A stretch of DNA of 64,000 nt, from NCBI RefSeq assembly GCF_900236475.1, contig NZ_LT963352.1, forward strand, positions 1,984,001-2,048,000. Reading direction: 5' to 3'. Origin of the DNA: Streptomyces chartreusis NRRL 3882. Its GTDB lineage: Bacteria; Actinomycetota; Actinomycetes; Streptomycetales; Streptomycetaceae. Each line of letters opens with the position of its first letter. Positions within the stretch are counted from its first letter, which is position 1. Made by a program: the position numbers and the translations under genes. The notes under the pieces were generated by a model, which searched no databases, was not told the origin of the DNA, and saw only the letters and a program-made list of their open reading frames with translations. Positions 23,612 through 33,265 of this stretch are shown here, piece after piece.

Positions 23612-24445
23612 ATGTCCCGTACGACCGCACACCGCACCGCACTCGCGGCCGCCCTCGTGACCCCGTTGCTGCTGCCGCTGTGGGCGGCGGGGCCGGCGCG
23701 GGCGCACGGCGCTCCGACGGATCCGGTGAGCCGGGTGGTGGCCTGTTCCCCCGAGGGCGGTGACCGCGCGGGCTCGGCGGCCTGCCGCGCGGCCGTCGCC
23801 GCGAACGGTGCGCCCTTCACCGCGTGGGACAACCTGCGCGTGGCCGACGTGGGCGGCCGGGACCGGCAGGTCGTCCCCGACGGGAAGCTGTGCAGCGGGG
23901 GCCTGCCCGGCTACCGGGGTCTCGACCTCGCCCGCGCCGACTGGCCGGCGACCCGGATGACGCCCGGCGGGACGCTGACCATGCGGTACGTCTCGACGAT
24001 CCCGCACACCGGCACGTTCCGGATGTACCTGACGAAACCCGGCTACGACCCGACCGGGCCGCTGTCCTGGTCCGACCTGCCCGAGAAGCCGTTCGCCGAG
24101 GTGACCGACCCGGCCCTGACGGACGGCGCGTACCGCGTCGAGGCGACCCTGCCGTCCGACCGGACCGGGCGGCACGTGCTGTACACGGTCTGGCAGAACA
24201 GCAGTACGCCGGACACGTACTACTCGTGCTCGGACGTGGTGTTCCCGGAGAAGAAGGAGGCTCAGGGAGGGGAGAAGGAGAGTGCCCCGCCGGCCTCCCC
24301 CTCGAAACTCGCCTCTGGACCCGCCTCCGATCCCGCCTCCGATCCCGCCACCGGCCCGTCCACGCCCGTGCTGGCGGGCGGCGCCGCGGCGGTGCTGGTG
24401 CTCACCGGCGGCGCCGCCCTGGCGGCACGGCTGCGTCGGCGCTGA
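23612..24445 (+). CDS. AA10 lytic polysaccharide monooxygenase with C-terminal membrane anchor
   Basis: Copper enzyme that cleaves chitin or cellulose oxidatively. 277 residues: a signal peptide ending GPARA, after which the mature protein begins with His32 (HGAPTDPVSR), the first ligand of the copper histidine brace; the second His is in STIPHTGTF. The domain ends at YYSCSDVVF. A Pro/Ser/Asp-rich linker follows, then a transmembrane segment (VLAGGAAAVLVLTGGAALAARL) with an RRR tail, so the enzyme stays on the cell surface. The ATG at 23612 is preceded by GGAGA; the frame is open far upstream but begins with the signal peptide here. There is no separate carbohydrate-binding module. Confidence 0.9.
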   Translation: MSRTTAHRTALAAALVTPLLLPLWAAGPARAHGAPTDPVSRVVACSPEGGDRAGSAACRAAVAANGAPFTAWDNLRVADVGGRDRQVVPDGKLCSGGLPGYRGLDLARADWPATRMTPGGTLTMRYVSTIPHTGTFRMYLTKPGYDPTGPLSWSDLPEKPFAEVTDPALTDGAYRVEATLPSDRTGRHVLYTVWQNSSTPDTYYSCSDVVFPEKKEAQGGEKESAPPASPSKLASGPASDPASDPATGPSTPVLAGGAAAVLVLTGGAALAARLRRR

Positions 24446-24463
24446 ACCGACGCTGATCCGCCG

Positions 24464-25213
<750 letters not shown>

Positions 25214-25583
25214 AGACCGGTGCCGGCCGGAGGCACGCACGGGGACGGGCCGCCGGCCGGGCCGGGCGGGGGGTGGCTGGTGGTACGGCGTTCCGGGGGA
25301 AGGGCCCGTGCCGGTGCCGTGGAGGGTCGGACCCGGCCGGTGGAAAGCCCGTGCGGACGCACCGGGCGGCGAGCTGCCCGTACGGGACGAGCGGTTCCGG
25401 GACACGCGGACGGTTGCCGCGCGGCGGATCCGGCGCCACGGATCCGGTGAGACGAGGAGAGTTGTAGACCTGCCGCTCAGTCAACGTCAAGGCTTGGAAG
25501 GGGAGTTGTGCGTTCGCTGAGACTTCCCGAAGGACAGTGACTCACATGCGGCGCACATTCGACACTCTTTGTTCACACTTCCC

Positions 25584-25612
25584 TTGACCCTTCATGTAAC
25601 CCCCGGTAACTT
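25584..25612 (+). promoter_or_regulatory. Promoter of the DUF6230-DUF6114 operon
   Basis: TTGACC (25584-25589) and TAACTT (25607-25612) with exactly 17 bp between fit the main vegetative consensus well. Predicted leader about 135 nt. The region is AT-richer than its surroundings. Confidence 0.6.
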
Positions 25613-25753
25613 CCGAGTCGGCTACTGCGGCGTAACGAGAAAGCCCTTGCAACCGCCGGGAGTTGCGGGGGGACGTACGTACGCGGTCGGTGTCCGCGCC
25701 AGGGCAACGTGCCACCGAAGTCCGATCCGCACCGACATGCACCTGGAGCAGAC

Positions 25754-26425
25754 ATGACCTCCTCCGCCGAGCACACCTCCGAAAGACCGGAAGGTCCCGC
25801 CGCCGCGGACACCGGTGACGTCCCCGCGCGCCGCGGGCGGGTCCGGGCACGCCGGGCCGCCGTGATGGCGGTGCCGGCCGCCGCAGTCGCCGCCGGCCTC
25901 GCGATCCTCACCGCCGAGGGGGCGCTGGGCGTGCAGTTCGCCATCTCCGGCATGCCGTTCACGGTCACCGCCACCGAGCTGAACGGCACCGGCTTCGCAC
26001 AGTTCGGCGGTCTGGACGAGATGGCCGAGGGCAGCCCCAACGCGGGTGACACCGGCGGTCAGGTGCTGGTCGTCACGTCCGTGATCAAGAACGCGACGCT
26101 CACCAAGCTGTGCCAGAGCGTGGACCTGGGTGGCACGAACCTGGTCATCAGGGCCGGTGGCGGTGCGGAGAAGGTCCGGGCCAGCGACCTGACCACCGAC
26201 TCCACGGAGCTCTCGGGCGACGCGGCCTTCAACAACATCGAGATCGGCAACGACGCCAGCACGCTCGACAAGGCCGGGCCGATGGGCCGCGGACCGAAGG
26301 GCGTGTTCAGCCAGCAGTCCGACACCGTGCACATCGCCAACCTGCGGCAGACCAACTACGCCACGACAGCCGGTGTGTTCAAGCTGCCGGGACTGAAACT
26401 GGGCTTCAGCGGGTCGGGTTGCTGA
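25754..26425 (+). CDS. DUF6230-family membrane-associated protein
   Basis: 223 residues. After a charged N-terminus comes one hydrophobic segment (about residues 37-60, AAVMAVPAAAVAAGLAILTAE) that could be a signal anchor, then an extracytoplasmic region with FAISGMPFTVTATELNGTGFAQFGG and a C-terminus ending in Cys. This family is found in Streptomyces next to the DUF6114 family; older annotations call it cholesterol esterase without catalytic evidence, and I see no hydrolase triad. ATG 25754 follows GGAG. Its stop overlaps the next start (TGATG), so the two products are translationally coupled. Confidence 0.8.
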   Translation: MTSSAEHTSERPEGPAAADTGDVPARRGRVRARRAAVMAVPAAAVAAGLAILTAEGALGVQFAISGMPFTVTATELNGTGFAQFGGLDEMAEGSPNAGDTGGQVLVVTSVIKNATLTKLCQSVDLGGTNLVIRAGGGAEKVRASDLTTDSTELSGDAAFNNIEIGNDASTLDKAGPMGRGPKGVFSQQSDTVHIANLRQTNYATTAGVFKLPGLKLGFSGSGC

Positions 26426-26883
26426 TGCCCGGCGCTCCACGCGGGAAGATCCGGCCCGCCTTCCGCCAGTGGCGGGCGGGCCGCCCCTTCTGGGGCGGGC
26501 TGCTGCTCGCCCTGGGCGGGGCGGAGGTCCTGCTCACCCTGAAGGCGTCCCTGGACGTCATCCTGCACGTCGGCATGCAGGGCCTGGCCGGCTATCTGCT
26601 TCCGGCCGTGATGCTGCTGTGCGGCGTGCTGATCCTCTTCAACCCCTCCCAGCGCCTGTTCTACTCGGTCATCGGGGTGCTGGTCTCCCTGGGGACCTGG
26701 CTGACCTCGAACCTGGGCGGCTTCTTCGTGGGTCTGCTCCTGGGCGTGGTCGGCAGCTGCCTCACCTTCGGCTGGCTGCCGGACCAGGAGCCGCGCGTCA
26801 GCCGGCGGCAGCGCAGGAAGCAGGCCCGGGCCGCCGAGGCGGTGGCACAGCCCGTGGAGCGGGAGGCCGGCCAGACCGCCTGA
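26425..26883 (+). CDS. DUF6114-family integral membrane protein
   Basis: 152 residues with about four transmembrane segments (near 25-42, 48-65, 73-92 and 96-112) and a basic cytoplasmic tail (SRRQRRKQARAAEA). ATG 26425 overlaps the DUF6230 stop codon. The pair is conserved together and probably forms one membrane complex; the function is unknown. Confidence 0.8.
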   Translation: MPGAPRGKIRPAFRQWRAGRPFWGGLLLALGGAEVLLTLKASLDVILHVGMQGLAGYLLPAVMLLCGVLILFNPSQRLFYSVIGVLVSLGTWLTSNLGGFFVGLLLGVVGSCLTFGWLPDQEPRVSRRQRRKQARAAEAVAQPVEREAGQTA

Positions 26884-27011
26884 AACAGGCCAGTGATCCT
26901 GGACCCCCTGGCGCCGCCCGGCCGCGACGACTTGGCTGGACACGGCACGCACCCGCACACGACGGGTCCGCGTGCCCTGCGAACCGCCGCCAAGCCCAGG
27001 GAGAGAGTCCG

Positions 27012-28268
27012 ATGGAGTTCACGCACCCGACAGTGATCGACCCGACCGGCCGAGACATCCACGGCGAGGCCGCCCGGATCCGCGAGCGCGGACCCGTCAC
27101 CCCCGTCGAACTCCCGCACGGCGTCCCGGCCTGGGCGGTCAGCAGCGCCCCGCTGCTGAAGCGGCTGCTCACCGACCCACGGGTGTCGAAGGACGCGCGC
27201 CGGCACTGGCACCGCTGGCTCGACGGCGAGGTCTCACCGGACTGGCCGCTGTACACCTGGGTCGCGGTGCGGAACATGTTCACGGCCTACGGCACCGAAC
27301 ACAAGCGGCTGCGCACCCTCGTCTCCAAGGCGTTCACCGCCCGCCGCACCGCCGCGCTGCGGCCCCGGATCGAGGAGATCACCGCGGCACTGCTCGACCG
27401 GGTCGCCAAGGCCGGGGCGGGCGGTGGGGCGGACGGCCACGCGGTCGATCTGCGGGAGGAGTTCTGCTATCCGCTGCCCATCCAGGTCATCGGCGAACTG
27501 CTCGGATTACCCGAGGAGTTGGGACCCGAGCTGCGCGCCGTGGTGGACGGCGTCTTCCACACCTCGGCCGACGCGGCCGAAGTCGCCGACACCTACGCCC
27601 GGTTCTACGCCGTTCTCGGTGAACTCGTCGCCGTGAAACGGGCGGCGCCCGGCGACGACCTGACCAGCGCGCTGATCGCGGCCCGCGAGGAGGAGAGCGG
27701 CACGCGGCTCAGCGAGCAGGAACTGCTCGACACGCTGATGCTGATGATCAGCGCCGGTCACGAGACGACGGTCAACCTGCTCGACAACGCCGTCCACGCG
27801 CTGCTCACGCACCCCGACCAGCTCGCGCACGTCCGCGGCGGTCGCGCCTCCTGGGACGATGTGATCGAGGAGACCCTGCGGGCCGAGGCACCGGTGGCCA
27901 GCCTGCCGCTGCGGTACGCCGTCGAGGACCTGCCCCTCGGCGAGCTGGGCGGTCCGGAGGGCAGTGTGATCCGCAAGGGCGAGGCGATCCTCGCCGCGTA
28001 CGCCGCCGCCGGACGCGACCCGGAGCAGCACGGTCCGGACGCCGGCACGTTCGACGTCACCCGCGCCGTGAAGGATCATCTGGCCTTCGGTTACGGCGTC
28101 CACCACTGCCTGGGCGCCCCGCTCGGCCGGCTGGAGGCGCGCGTGGCCCTGCCGGCCCTCTTCGAACGGTTCCCCGGCCTCACCCTCGCCGTACCGGCGG
28201 ACGAGCTGCGGCCGGTGGACTCGTTCATCTCCCACGGCCATCGGTCGCTGCCGGTCCTGACGGGCTGA
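27012..28268 (+). CDS. Cytochrome P450
   Basis: 418-residue class I bacterial P450. Visible are the I-helix oxygen-binding motif SAGHETT, the K-helix E-x-x-R (EETLRAEAP), and the heme loop [13 protein letters not shown] with the axial Cys at about residue 366. Soluble, no membrane anchor. ATG 27012 follows GAGAGAG. It ends 44 bp inside the convergent tatA frame. No ferredoxin or biosynthetic partner is adjacent, so the substrate cannot be inferred; the sequence looks closest to the CYP107-type group. Confidence 0.92.
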   Translation: MEFTHPTVIDPTGRDIHGEAARIRERGPVTPVELPHGVPAWAVSSAPLLKRLLTDPRVSKDARRHWHRWLDGEVSPDWPLYTWVAVRNMFTAYGTEHKRLRTLVSKAFTARRTAALRPRIEEITAALLDRVAKAGAGGGADGHAVDLREEFCYPLPIQVIGELLGLPEELGPELRAVVDGVFHTSADAAEVADTYARFYAVLGELVAVKRAAPGDDLTSALIAAREEESGTRLSEQELLDTLMLMISAGHETTVNLLDNAVHALLTHPDQLAHVRGGRASWDDVIEETLRAEAPVASLPLRYAVEDLPLGELGGPEGSVIRKGEAILAAYAAAGRDPEQHGPDAGTFDVTRAVKDHLAFGYGVHHCLGAPLGRLEARVALPALFERFPGLTLAVPADELRPVDSFISHGHRSLPVLTG

Positions 28269-28473
28269 CGGGCTGCGCGGCGGGCCCGGCCGGACCTCCG
28301 GCGGCCGGGTCCGCCGCGCCCTCCTCCTTCAGCGCCCTCGCCTCGCTCTTGAGGATCCGCATCGAGCGGCCGAGTGAACGCGCCGTGTCGGGCAGTTTCT
28401 TCGAGCCGAACAGGACGATCACGACGATCGCCACGATCAGCAGATGCCAGGGCTCCAGTCCGTTGCGCAGCAC
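28225..28473 (-). CDS. tatA: TatA/TatE-family twin-arginine translocase component
   Basis: 82 residues: one N-terminal transmembrane helix ([22 protein letters not shown]) with the FGxxKLP hinge, an amphipathic helix ([20 protein letters not shown]) and an Ala/Pro-rich tail. This matches TatA, the pore-forming subunit for folded protein export. GTG 28473 follows GGGAGG at seven bases. It lies apart from any tatC gene, so is probably an extra copy. The last 44 bp overlap the P450 gene tail to tail. Confidence 0.88.
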   Translation of the reverse strand: MLRNGLEPWHLLIVAIVVIVLFGSKKLPDTARSLGRSMRILKSEARALKEEGAADPAAGGPAGPAAQPVSPSGPAATDGRGR

Positions 28474-28494
28474 GTCATGCCCTCCCTCTCTTCA

Positions 28495-28518
28495 ACAGTT
28501 GCTACATTGCGCAACTGT
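28495..28518. promoter_or_regulatory. Dyad-symmetric operator between tatA and the LCP gene
   Basis: Perfect 8-bp inverted repeat: ACAGTTGC (28495-28502) and GCAACTGT (28511-28518) around an 8-bp spacer, with a nested palindrome TTGCGCAA at 28508-28515. It sits midway in the 77-bp gap between the divergent tatA and LCP genes and is well placed to control both. The layout resembles ArsR- or TetR-type operators. Confidence 0.5.
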
Positions 28519-28550
28519 ACAACCCCCGGGCGAGAGGCAAGCAGACGCCG

Positions 28551-30095
28551 ATGACGGTCACCAGCAACCGGAGGACGGAGCCGCCGCGGCACAGGGCCAG
28601 GGCCGCCGCGCGGGAGCACAGGCGACGGCGCGGTCGCCGCCGTGGCCGCGGCCGCGGCATACGGGTGGGCCTCGTCGTCTGCCTGGCCCTGCTCGTGCTC
28701 GCCGCGGGCGGCGCCGGCTGGCTGTACCTGAAGCTGGACGGCGACATCAGCACCTTCGACTCGGGCGGTCTCTCCGACAACCGCCCCGAGGCCGGCTCGT
28801 CGAAGGGCGAGAACGTCCTGGTCATCGGCTCCGACACCCGCACCGGCGGCAACGAGGCCCTGGGCGGCGGCGACAAGGACGACGTCGGCCGCTCCGACAC
28901 CGCGTTCCTGCTGCACGTCTACGCCGACCACCGGCACGCCATCGCCGTCTCCATCCCCCGCGACACCCTGGTCACCATCCCGCCGTGCAAGCTGCCCGAC
29001 GGCAGCTGGACGAAGGCCCAGCCGGACACGATGTTCAACGCGGCGTACTCGGTCGGCCAGACCGCCAAGGGCAACCCCGCCTGCACGCAGAACACCGTCG
29101 AACAGCTCACCGGGCTGCGCGTCGACCACACCGTCGTCGTCGACTTCAAGGGCGTCGCCCGGCTGACGGACGTGGTGGGCGGCGTCAAGGTGTGCCTGCC
29201 GCAGGACGTCTACGAGAACGACCTCAACCCGCACCTCACCGCCCCGGGCAAGCTGCTCTTCCACAAGGGCGAGCAGACCGTCGCGGGCCAGAAGGCGCTG
29301 GACTACGTCCGCATCCGGCACGGCATCGGCGACGGTTCCGACATCGGGCGGATCAAGCGCCAGCAGGCGTTCGTGGCGAGCCTGCTGAAGGAGGTGAAGA
29401 GCAAGGGCCTCACCCCGACGCGGCTGCTGCCGCTGGCCGAGGCCGCCACGAAGTCGCTGACCGTCGACCCCGGCCTCGGCTCCGCCGACAAACTGATGTC
29501 CTTCGCGATGTCCCTGAAGGACATCGACCTGCACAACACCAAGTTCGTGACCTTGCCCTGGCGCTACGAGGGTTCCCGGGTCGCGATCGTGCAGCCGGAC
29601 GCCGACGCCCTGTGGGCCGCACTCAGGGCCGACCGTACGATCGACGGCAAGAACGCCGGCGGAAAGAAGACCGGAGCATCGGGATCTGAGGCGTCCGCCT
29701 CCCCCACGCCGGTCTCCGGTGAGGGCATCGACGTCGCCGTCTACAACGGCACCTCCGTCCCCGGCCTGGCCGCCCGCGCCGCCGCCGCTCTCACCGCGGA
29801 CGGCTTCACCGTCACGGGCACGGCGACGGCGTCCGCCCAGGACCACACCACGACACTGGTCGAGTACGGCCCCGGCCTCGAGGACCGGGCCCGGACGGTG
29901 GCGGCCGCCTTCCCCGGCGCGGAACTCCAGCCCGTGACCGGCAGCGGAATCAGCGTCGTGCTGGGACAGTCGTACGCGGACGGCCCGGCGGCGGCCGCGT
30001 CCGCGTCCCCGGCTCCGACCGCCGTACCGTCCGAGGTCGCCGACGGGGCCCGGTCCGCGGACGACAACCCTTGCTCGAACCTCACCTATGGCTGA
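28551..30095 (+). CDS. LytR-CpsA-Psr family cell-wall glycopolymer ligase
   Basis: 514 residues: Arg-rich cytoplasmic tail, one transmembrane helix (about residues 42-62, VGLVVCLALLVLAAGGAGWLY), an LCP catalytic domain (about 85-245) with GSDTR, DTAFLLHV, SIPRDTLV and the Arg-rich RIRHGIGDGSDIGRIKRQQ, and a LytR_C domain near residues 395-480 (VAVYNGTSVPGLAARAA). LCP enzymes attach teichoic-acid-like polymers to peptidoglycan. The ATG at 28551 is followed by a natural N-terminus; the ribosome-binding site AGAGG is rather distant (13 nt). Its end overlaps the convergent P-ATPase gene by 10 bp. Confidence 0.92.
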   Translation: MTVTSNRRTEPPRHRARAAAREHRRRRGRRRGRGRGIRVGLVVCLALLVLAAGGAGWLYLKLDGDISTFDSGGLSDNRPEAGSSKGENVLVIGSDTRTGGNEALGGGDKDDVGRSDTAFLLHVYADHRHAIAVSIPRDTLVTIPPCKLPDGSWTKAQPDTMFNAAYSVGQTAKGNPACTQNTVEQLTGLRVDHTVVVDFKGVARLTDVVGGVKVCLPQDVYENDLNPHLTAPGKLLFHKGEQTVAGQKALDYVRIRHGIGDGSDIGRIKRQQAFVASLLKEVKSKGLTPTRLLPLAEAATKSLTVDPGLGSADKLMSFAMSLKDIDLHNTKFVTLPWRYEGSRVAIVQPDADALWAALRADRTIDGKNAGGKKTGASGSEASASPTPVSGEGIDVAVYNGTSVPGLAARAAAALTADGFTVTGTATASAQDHTTTLVEYGPGLEDRARTVAAAFPGAELQPVTGSGISVVLGQSYADGPAAAASASPAPTAVPSEVADGARSADDNPCSNLTYG

Positions 30096-32596
30096 CGCCG
30101 CCGGTACCGGACCCGGGCCGCCGTCAGGGCCAGGGCGTACAGGCAGAGGACAACGGCCGGCAGGAGGTAGTACGCGGCGGGCAGGGCCGTCATGCCGAGG
30201 GCCGCGCCGAGGGGACTCGGCGGCAGCAGCAGGCCGACGGCGGCGAGGCCGGCCGCCGCGAGGCCGACCGGGCCTGGGGCACGGCTCCCCTCGGCGCGCC
30301 GGCCGGTGCGCAGGAGCAGCATCACCAGGGCCTGGGTGAGCAGGTTCTCGGTGAACCACGCGGAGTGGAACACGGCTTCGTCGTCGAAGGCGTCGGGGCC
30401 GTCGAGCGCGAGCGCGAGCACGGCGAAGGTCGCGAGGTCGGCGACCGCGTTGAGCACGCCGAAGCCGGTGACGAACCGGAGGAAGGAGCGGGGCCGCAGC
30501 ACGGCCGGACCGCGCAGGGCCGCCGCGCCGGGACGGTCGTGGGCGAAGGCGAGCTGGGCCGCGTCGAAGCACAGGTTCTGGGCGAGCACCTGGGCGGGGA
30601 GCATCGGCAGGAAGGGCAGGAGCAGGCCCGCGGCGAGCATCGCGACGACGTTGCCCAGGTTGGAGGAGAGCGTGACGCGCAGGTACGAGGCGATGTTGCC
30701 GCTCGCGTGCCGGCCGGCGGTGATCGCGTGGCCGATCGCCGTGAGGTCCTTCTCGGCGAGGACGAGGTCGGCGCTCTCCCGTGCCACACCGACGGCGGAG
30801 CGGGGCGCGAGGCCGACGTCGGCGGCACGCAGCGCGGCCACGTCGTTCACCCCGTCACCGAGGAACCCGACGGTGTGCCCGGCGGCGCGCAGGGCGGCGA
30901 CCACCCTGGCCTTGTCCTCGGGGGTGCAGCGGGCGACGACGGTCGCCTCGCCGGCGGCCTCGGCGTCTGCCAGTTGTGCGGCGGTCCGTACCTGCCCCGG
31001 GTCCAGGCCGAGTTCCCGGCAGGCCCGGGCCGCGGTGGCGGGGTGGTCGCCGGTGAGGACCTTCACGGTGACGCCGCGGTCGGCCAGGCCGCGCAGGGCC
31101 TCGGCGGCGGTCGGGGCGAGGGCGTCCCGGAAGGTCACCAGGCCCCGGAAGGTCAGACCCCGGGTGCCGGGCCCGGGCGCACCGGCAGGGCGGTCGGCCG
31201 TGGCGACGGCCAGCACCCGCAGCCCGGCGTCCGCCTCCCGGGCGGCGAGCGCCAGCAGCCGGTCGCGCTCGCCGGGCTCCGTCGTACAGCGCTCCACCAC
31301 GGCCTCGGCGGCGCCGGTGACGACGACGGTCTGACGTCCGAGGGAGCCGCGTACCACCGCCGTCGAGAAGCGCCGTACCGGGTCGAACGGCACGGCGTCC
31401 ACCCCGTCGTGCTCCTCGCCCACCGGCCCGGCCGCCTCCAGCAGGGCCGCGTCGAGGGCGTCGGGCGCGGGCAGTTCCGCGAGCTGCAGGGTCCACCAGG
31501 CACCGACGGCGGCCCAGCGCAGCACCTCCGGGTCGTCCCGGCCGACCGGGCCGAGGGACCGCTCGACGACCGGCCGGTCCTGGGTGAGGGTGCCGGTCTT
31601 GTCGACGCAGAGCACGTCGACCGCGCCCAGGTCGTGCAGCGCGGGCAGCCGTTTGACGATGACGCCGTGGGTACGGGCGAGCAGGGCGGCGCCCCGGGCC
31701 AGGCAGGTGGTGACGATCACCGGCAGCATCTCGGGCGTCAGCCCGACGGCGACCGCGACGGCGAAGGGCAGGGTCTCCAGGCCGCGGCCGCGCAGTGCGG
31801 CGTTCGCCATCAGCACGAGGGGCGGCGTCAGCAGCATGAAGCGGATCAGCACCCAGGAGATGCCGTGCACGGACCGGTCGAAGGCCCCGCCGTCCCGGCG
31901 CGCGGCCGGCTGCCGGTGAGCGGCGGCGAACCGGGTGTCGCCCCCGGTCGCGACCACGACGGCGGTTGCGCTGCCCGTGGCGACGGTACTGCCCTGGAAG
32001 CACAGCGGGGAGTCGTCGGCCGCGCCGGATCCGGCCGACCCCTCCACCGCCCGCTTGTCCACCGGCGCCGACTCCCCGGTGAGGGCGGCCTGATGCACCG
32101 TGAGCCCGCGGGCACGCAGCAGTCGTACGTCTGCCGGGACGAGGTCGCCGGGGCCGAGGCGGAGGACGTCGCCGGGGACGAGTTCCGTGACCGGCACCTC
32201 GCGGGGCCGGGGCGGCTCCCCGGCGGTGTCGCGCCGCAGCACCGTGGCCGTGCCGGCGACCAGTTCGCGCAGGGCGGTCATGGCACGGTCGGCCCGGTGC
32301 TCCCCGCTCGCGCGCAGCACGCAGCTGACCGCGACCAGGGCGAGGATGACCACCGCGGTGCCCCAGGAGGCGACGGCGGCGGACACCAGGCCGAGGCAGA
32401 GCAGGACGGCGGTGAAGGGGTCGCGCAGGGCGTGCGCGCACCGGCGGGGCCAGGACGGCGTGCGCCGTTCCGGCAGGGTGTTCTCGCCCTGGGTGATCAG
32501 CCTGGCCGTGGCCTCGGTCTCGGTCAGTCCCCGGGGCCCCGACTCCAGCCGCCGCAGCACCTCCAGGGTGGTGCCCCCGGGGGTCTCAGAGGCCAT
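30086..32596 (-). CDS. P-type ATPase of the magnesium-translocating (P3B) type
   Basis: 836 residues. All ion-pump signatures are present: LTGESAPV (actuator), VDKTGTLTQD (phosphorylated Asp), KVLTGDHPAT and FLGDGVNDVAAL. The membrane motif GLTPEMLPVIV and the C-terminal QNLCFDAAQLAFAHD are characteristic of MgtA/MgtB rather than Ca or heavy-metal pumps. Transported ion is inferred to be Mg2+. Its ATG at 32596 lies inside the last codons of the arsR gene (11-bp overlap), so the two are translationally coupled. It is a little shorter than enteric MgtA. Confidence 0.88.
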   Translation of the reverse strand: MASETPGGTTLEVLRRLESGPRGLTETEATARLITQGENTLPERRTPSWPRRCAHALRDPFTAVLLCLGLVSAAVASWGTAVVILALVAVSCVLRASGEHRADRAMTALRELVAGTATVLRRDTAGEPPRPREVPVTELVPGDVLRLGPGDLVPADVRLLRARGLTVHQAALTGESAPVDKRAVEGSAGSGAADDSPLCFQGSTVATGSATAVVVATGGDTRFAAAHRQPAARRDGGAFDRSVHGISWVLIRFMLLTPPLVLMANAALRGRGLETLPFAVAVAVGLTPEMLPVIVTTCLARGAALLARTHGVIVKRLPALHDLGAVDVLCVDKTGTLTQDRPVVERSLGPVGRDDPEVLRWAAVGAWWTLQLAELPAPDALDAALLEAAGPVGEEHDGVDAVPFDPVRRFSTAVVRGSLGRQTVVVTGAAEAVVERCTTEPGERDRLLALAAREADAGLRVLAVATADRPAGAPGPGTRGLTFRGLVTFRDALAPTAAEALRGLADRGVTVKVLTGDHPATAARACRELGLDPGQVRTAAQLADAEAAGEATVVARCTPEDKARVVAALRAAGHTVGFLGDGVNDVAALRAADVGLAPRSAVGVARESADLVLAEKDLTAIGHAITAGRHASGNIASYLRVTLSSNLGNVVAMLAAGLLLPFLPMLPAQVLAQNLCFDAAQLAFAHDRPGAAALRGPAVLRPRSFLRFVTGFGVLNAVADLATFAVLALALDGPDAFDDEAVFHSAWFTENLLTQALVMLLLRTGRRAEGSRAPGPVGLAAAGLAAVGLLLPPSPLGAALGMTALPAAYYLLPAVVLCLYALALTAARVRYRRRQP

Positions 32597-32933
32597 GGAG
32601 GCGGCGGCGCGGCGGCGCCGCGCGGTCGGTGAGGCGGCCCACCATGAGCCGTACGACGTCGACGACGTCGGGGTCGTCCACGTAGTACACCTGCCGGCGG
32701 CCCTCGCGGCGGGAGCGGACGAGTCCGGCCAGCTTCAGCTTGGTGAGGTGCTGGCTGACCGCGGGCAGCGCGCCGCCGACCCGCTCGGCGAGCCCGGTCA
32801 CGTCGCTCTCGCCCTGGGCCAGCGCCCAGACGATGTGCAGCCGGGCGGGCGAGGCCAGCAGCCCGAAGGCCGCGGCCGCCTGGGCGAGCACGTCGGCGGG
32901 CGGGTCCTCGAAGCCACTGCCGGCTGCCGCCAC
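32586..32933 (-). CDS. ArsR-family transcriptional regulator
   Basis: 115 residues with the ArsR winged HTH (LLASPARLHIVWALAQGE, then ALPAVSQHLTKLKLAGLVRSRREGRRQVYYV). It contains no cysteine at all, so the ELCVC-type metal site is absent; no clear helix-5 D-x-H pair is seen either, and sensing may not be of metal. Overlaps mgtA-like gene downstream by 11 bp and so probably controls that pump. The start codon at 32933 is GTG/ATG-type with no strong ribosome-binding site. Confidence 0.85.
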   Translation of the reverse strand: MAAAGSGFEDPPADVLAQAAAAFGLLASPARLHIVWALAQGESDVTGLAERVGGALPAVSQHLTKLKLAGLVRSRREGRRQVYYVDDPDVVDVVRLMVGRLTDRAAPPRRRLHGL

Positions 32934-33265
32934 CGTCGCCGTCCCTTCCGTCGCCTCCGTCGTCCTGCGAGCCGCACCAGTTTAGGCGGCCCCGGCAGCC
33001 GCCTCGGGAGGTCCTTCCCATGGATGACGTCGGCCCCGAACCGCATGGACGGTATGGAAAACCAGGGGATGACCTCCACTGTTCGACCCGTCGGACAGAT
33101 CATCACGATGCGGCACCATCAACTCACGGCAGGTGGCTGCTCACTTGACGCCCAGTGGTCACACACGGTTGGCTCCGGGCCAGCGAGAGTCATCCGGTCC
33201 GTGCTCACGGCCCGTCTGTGCTCTCACCCTGCTCTTGCTCGGCCGCACAGCGAGGTCCGCCCCTC
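32934..33265. other. Divergent intergenic region, arsR / sugar-binding lipoprotein
   Basis: 332 bp. A TTGACG at about 33144 could be a -35 for the lipoprotein gene, but no matching -10 is visible. I find no gene, repeat or obvious operator. Confidence 0.45.

Noticed and set aside
24318..24352. Short tandem repeat CCCGCCTCCGAT inside the LPMO linker
   Set aside because: Only two copies coding PASDPASD; a normal feature of low-complexity linkers.
25215..25560. Small open frames on both strands in the 648-bp gap
   Set aside because: No ribosome-binding sites, no protein-like composition, and mutual overlap; not supported as genes.
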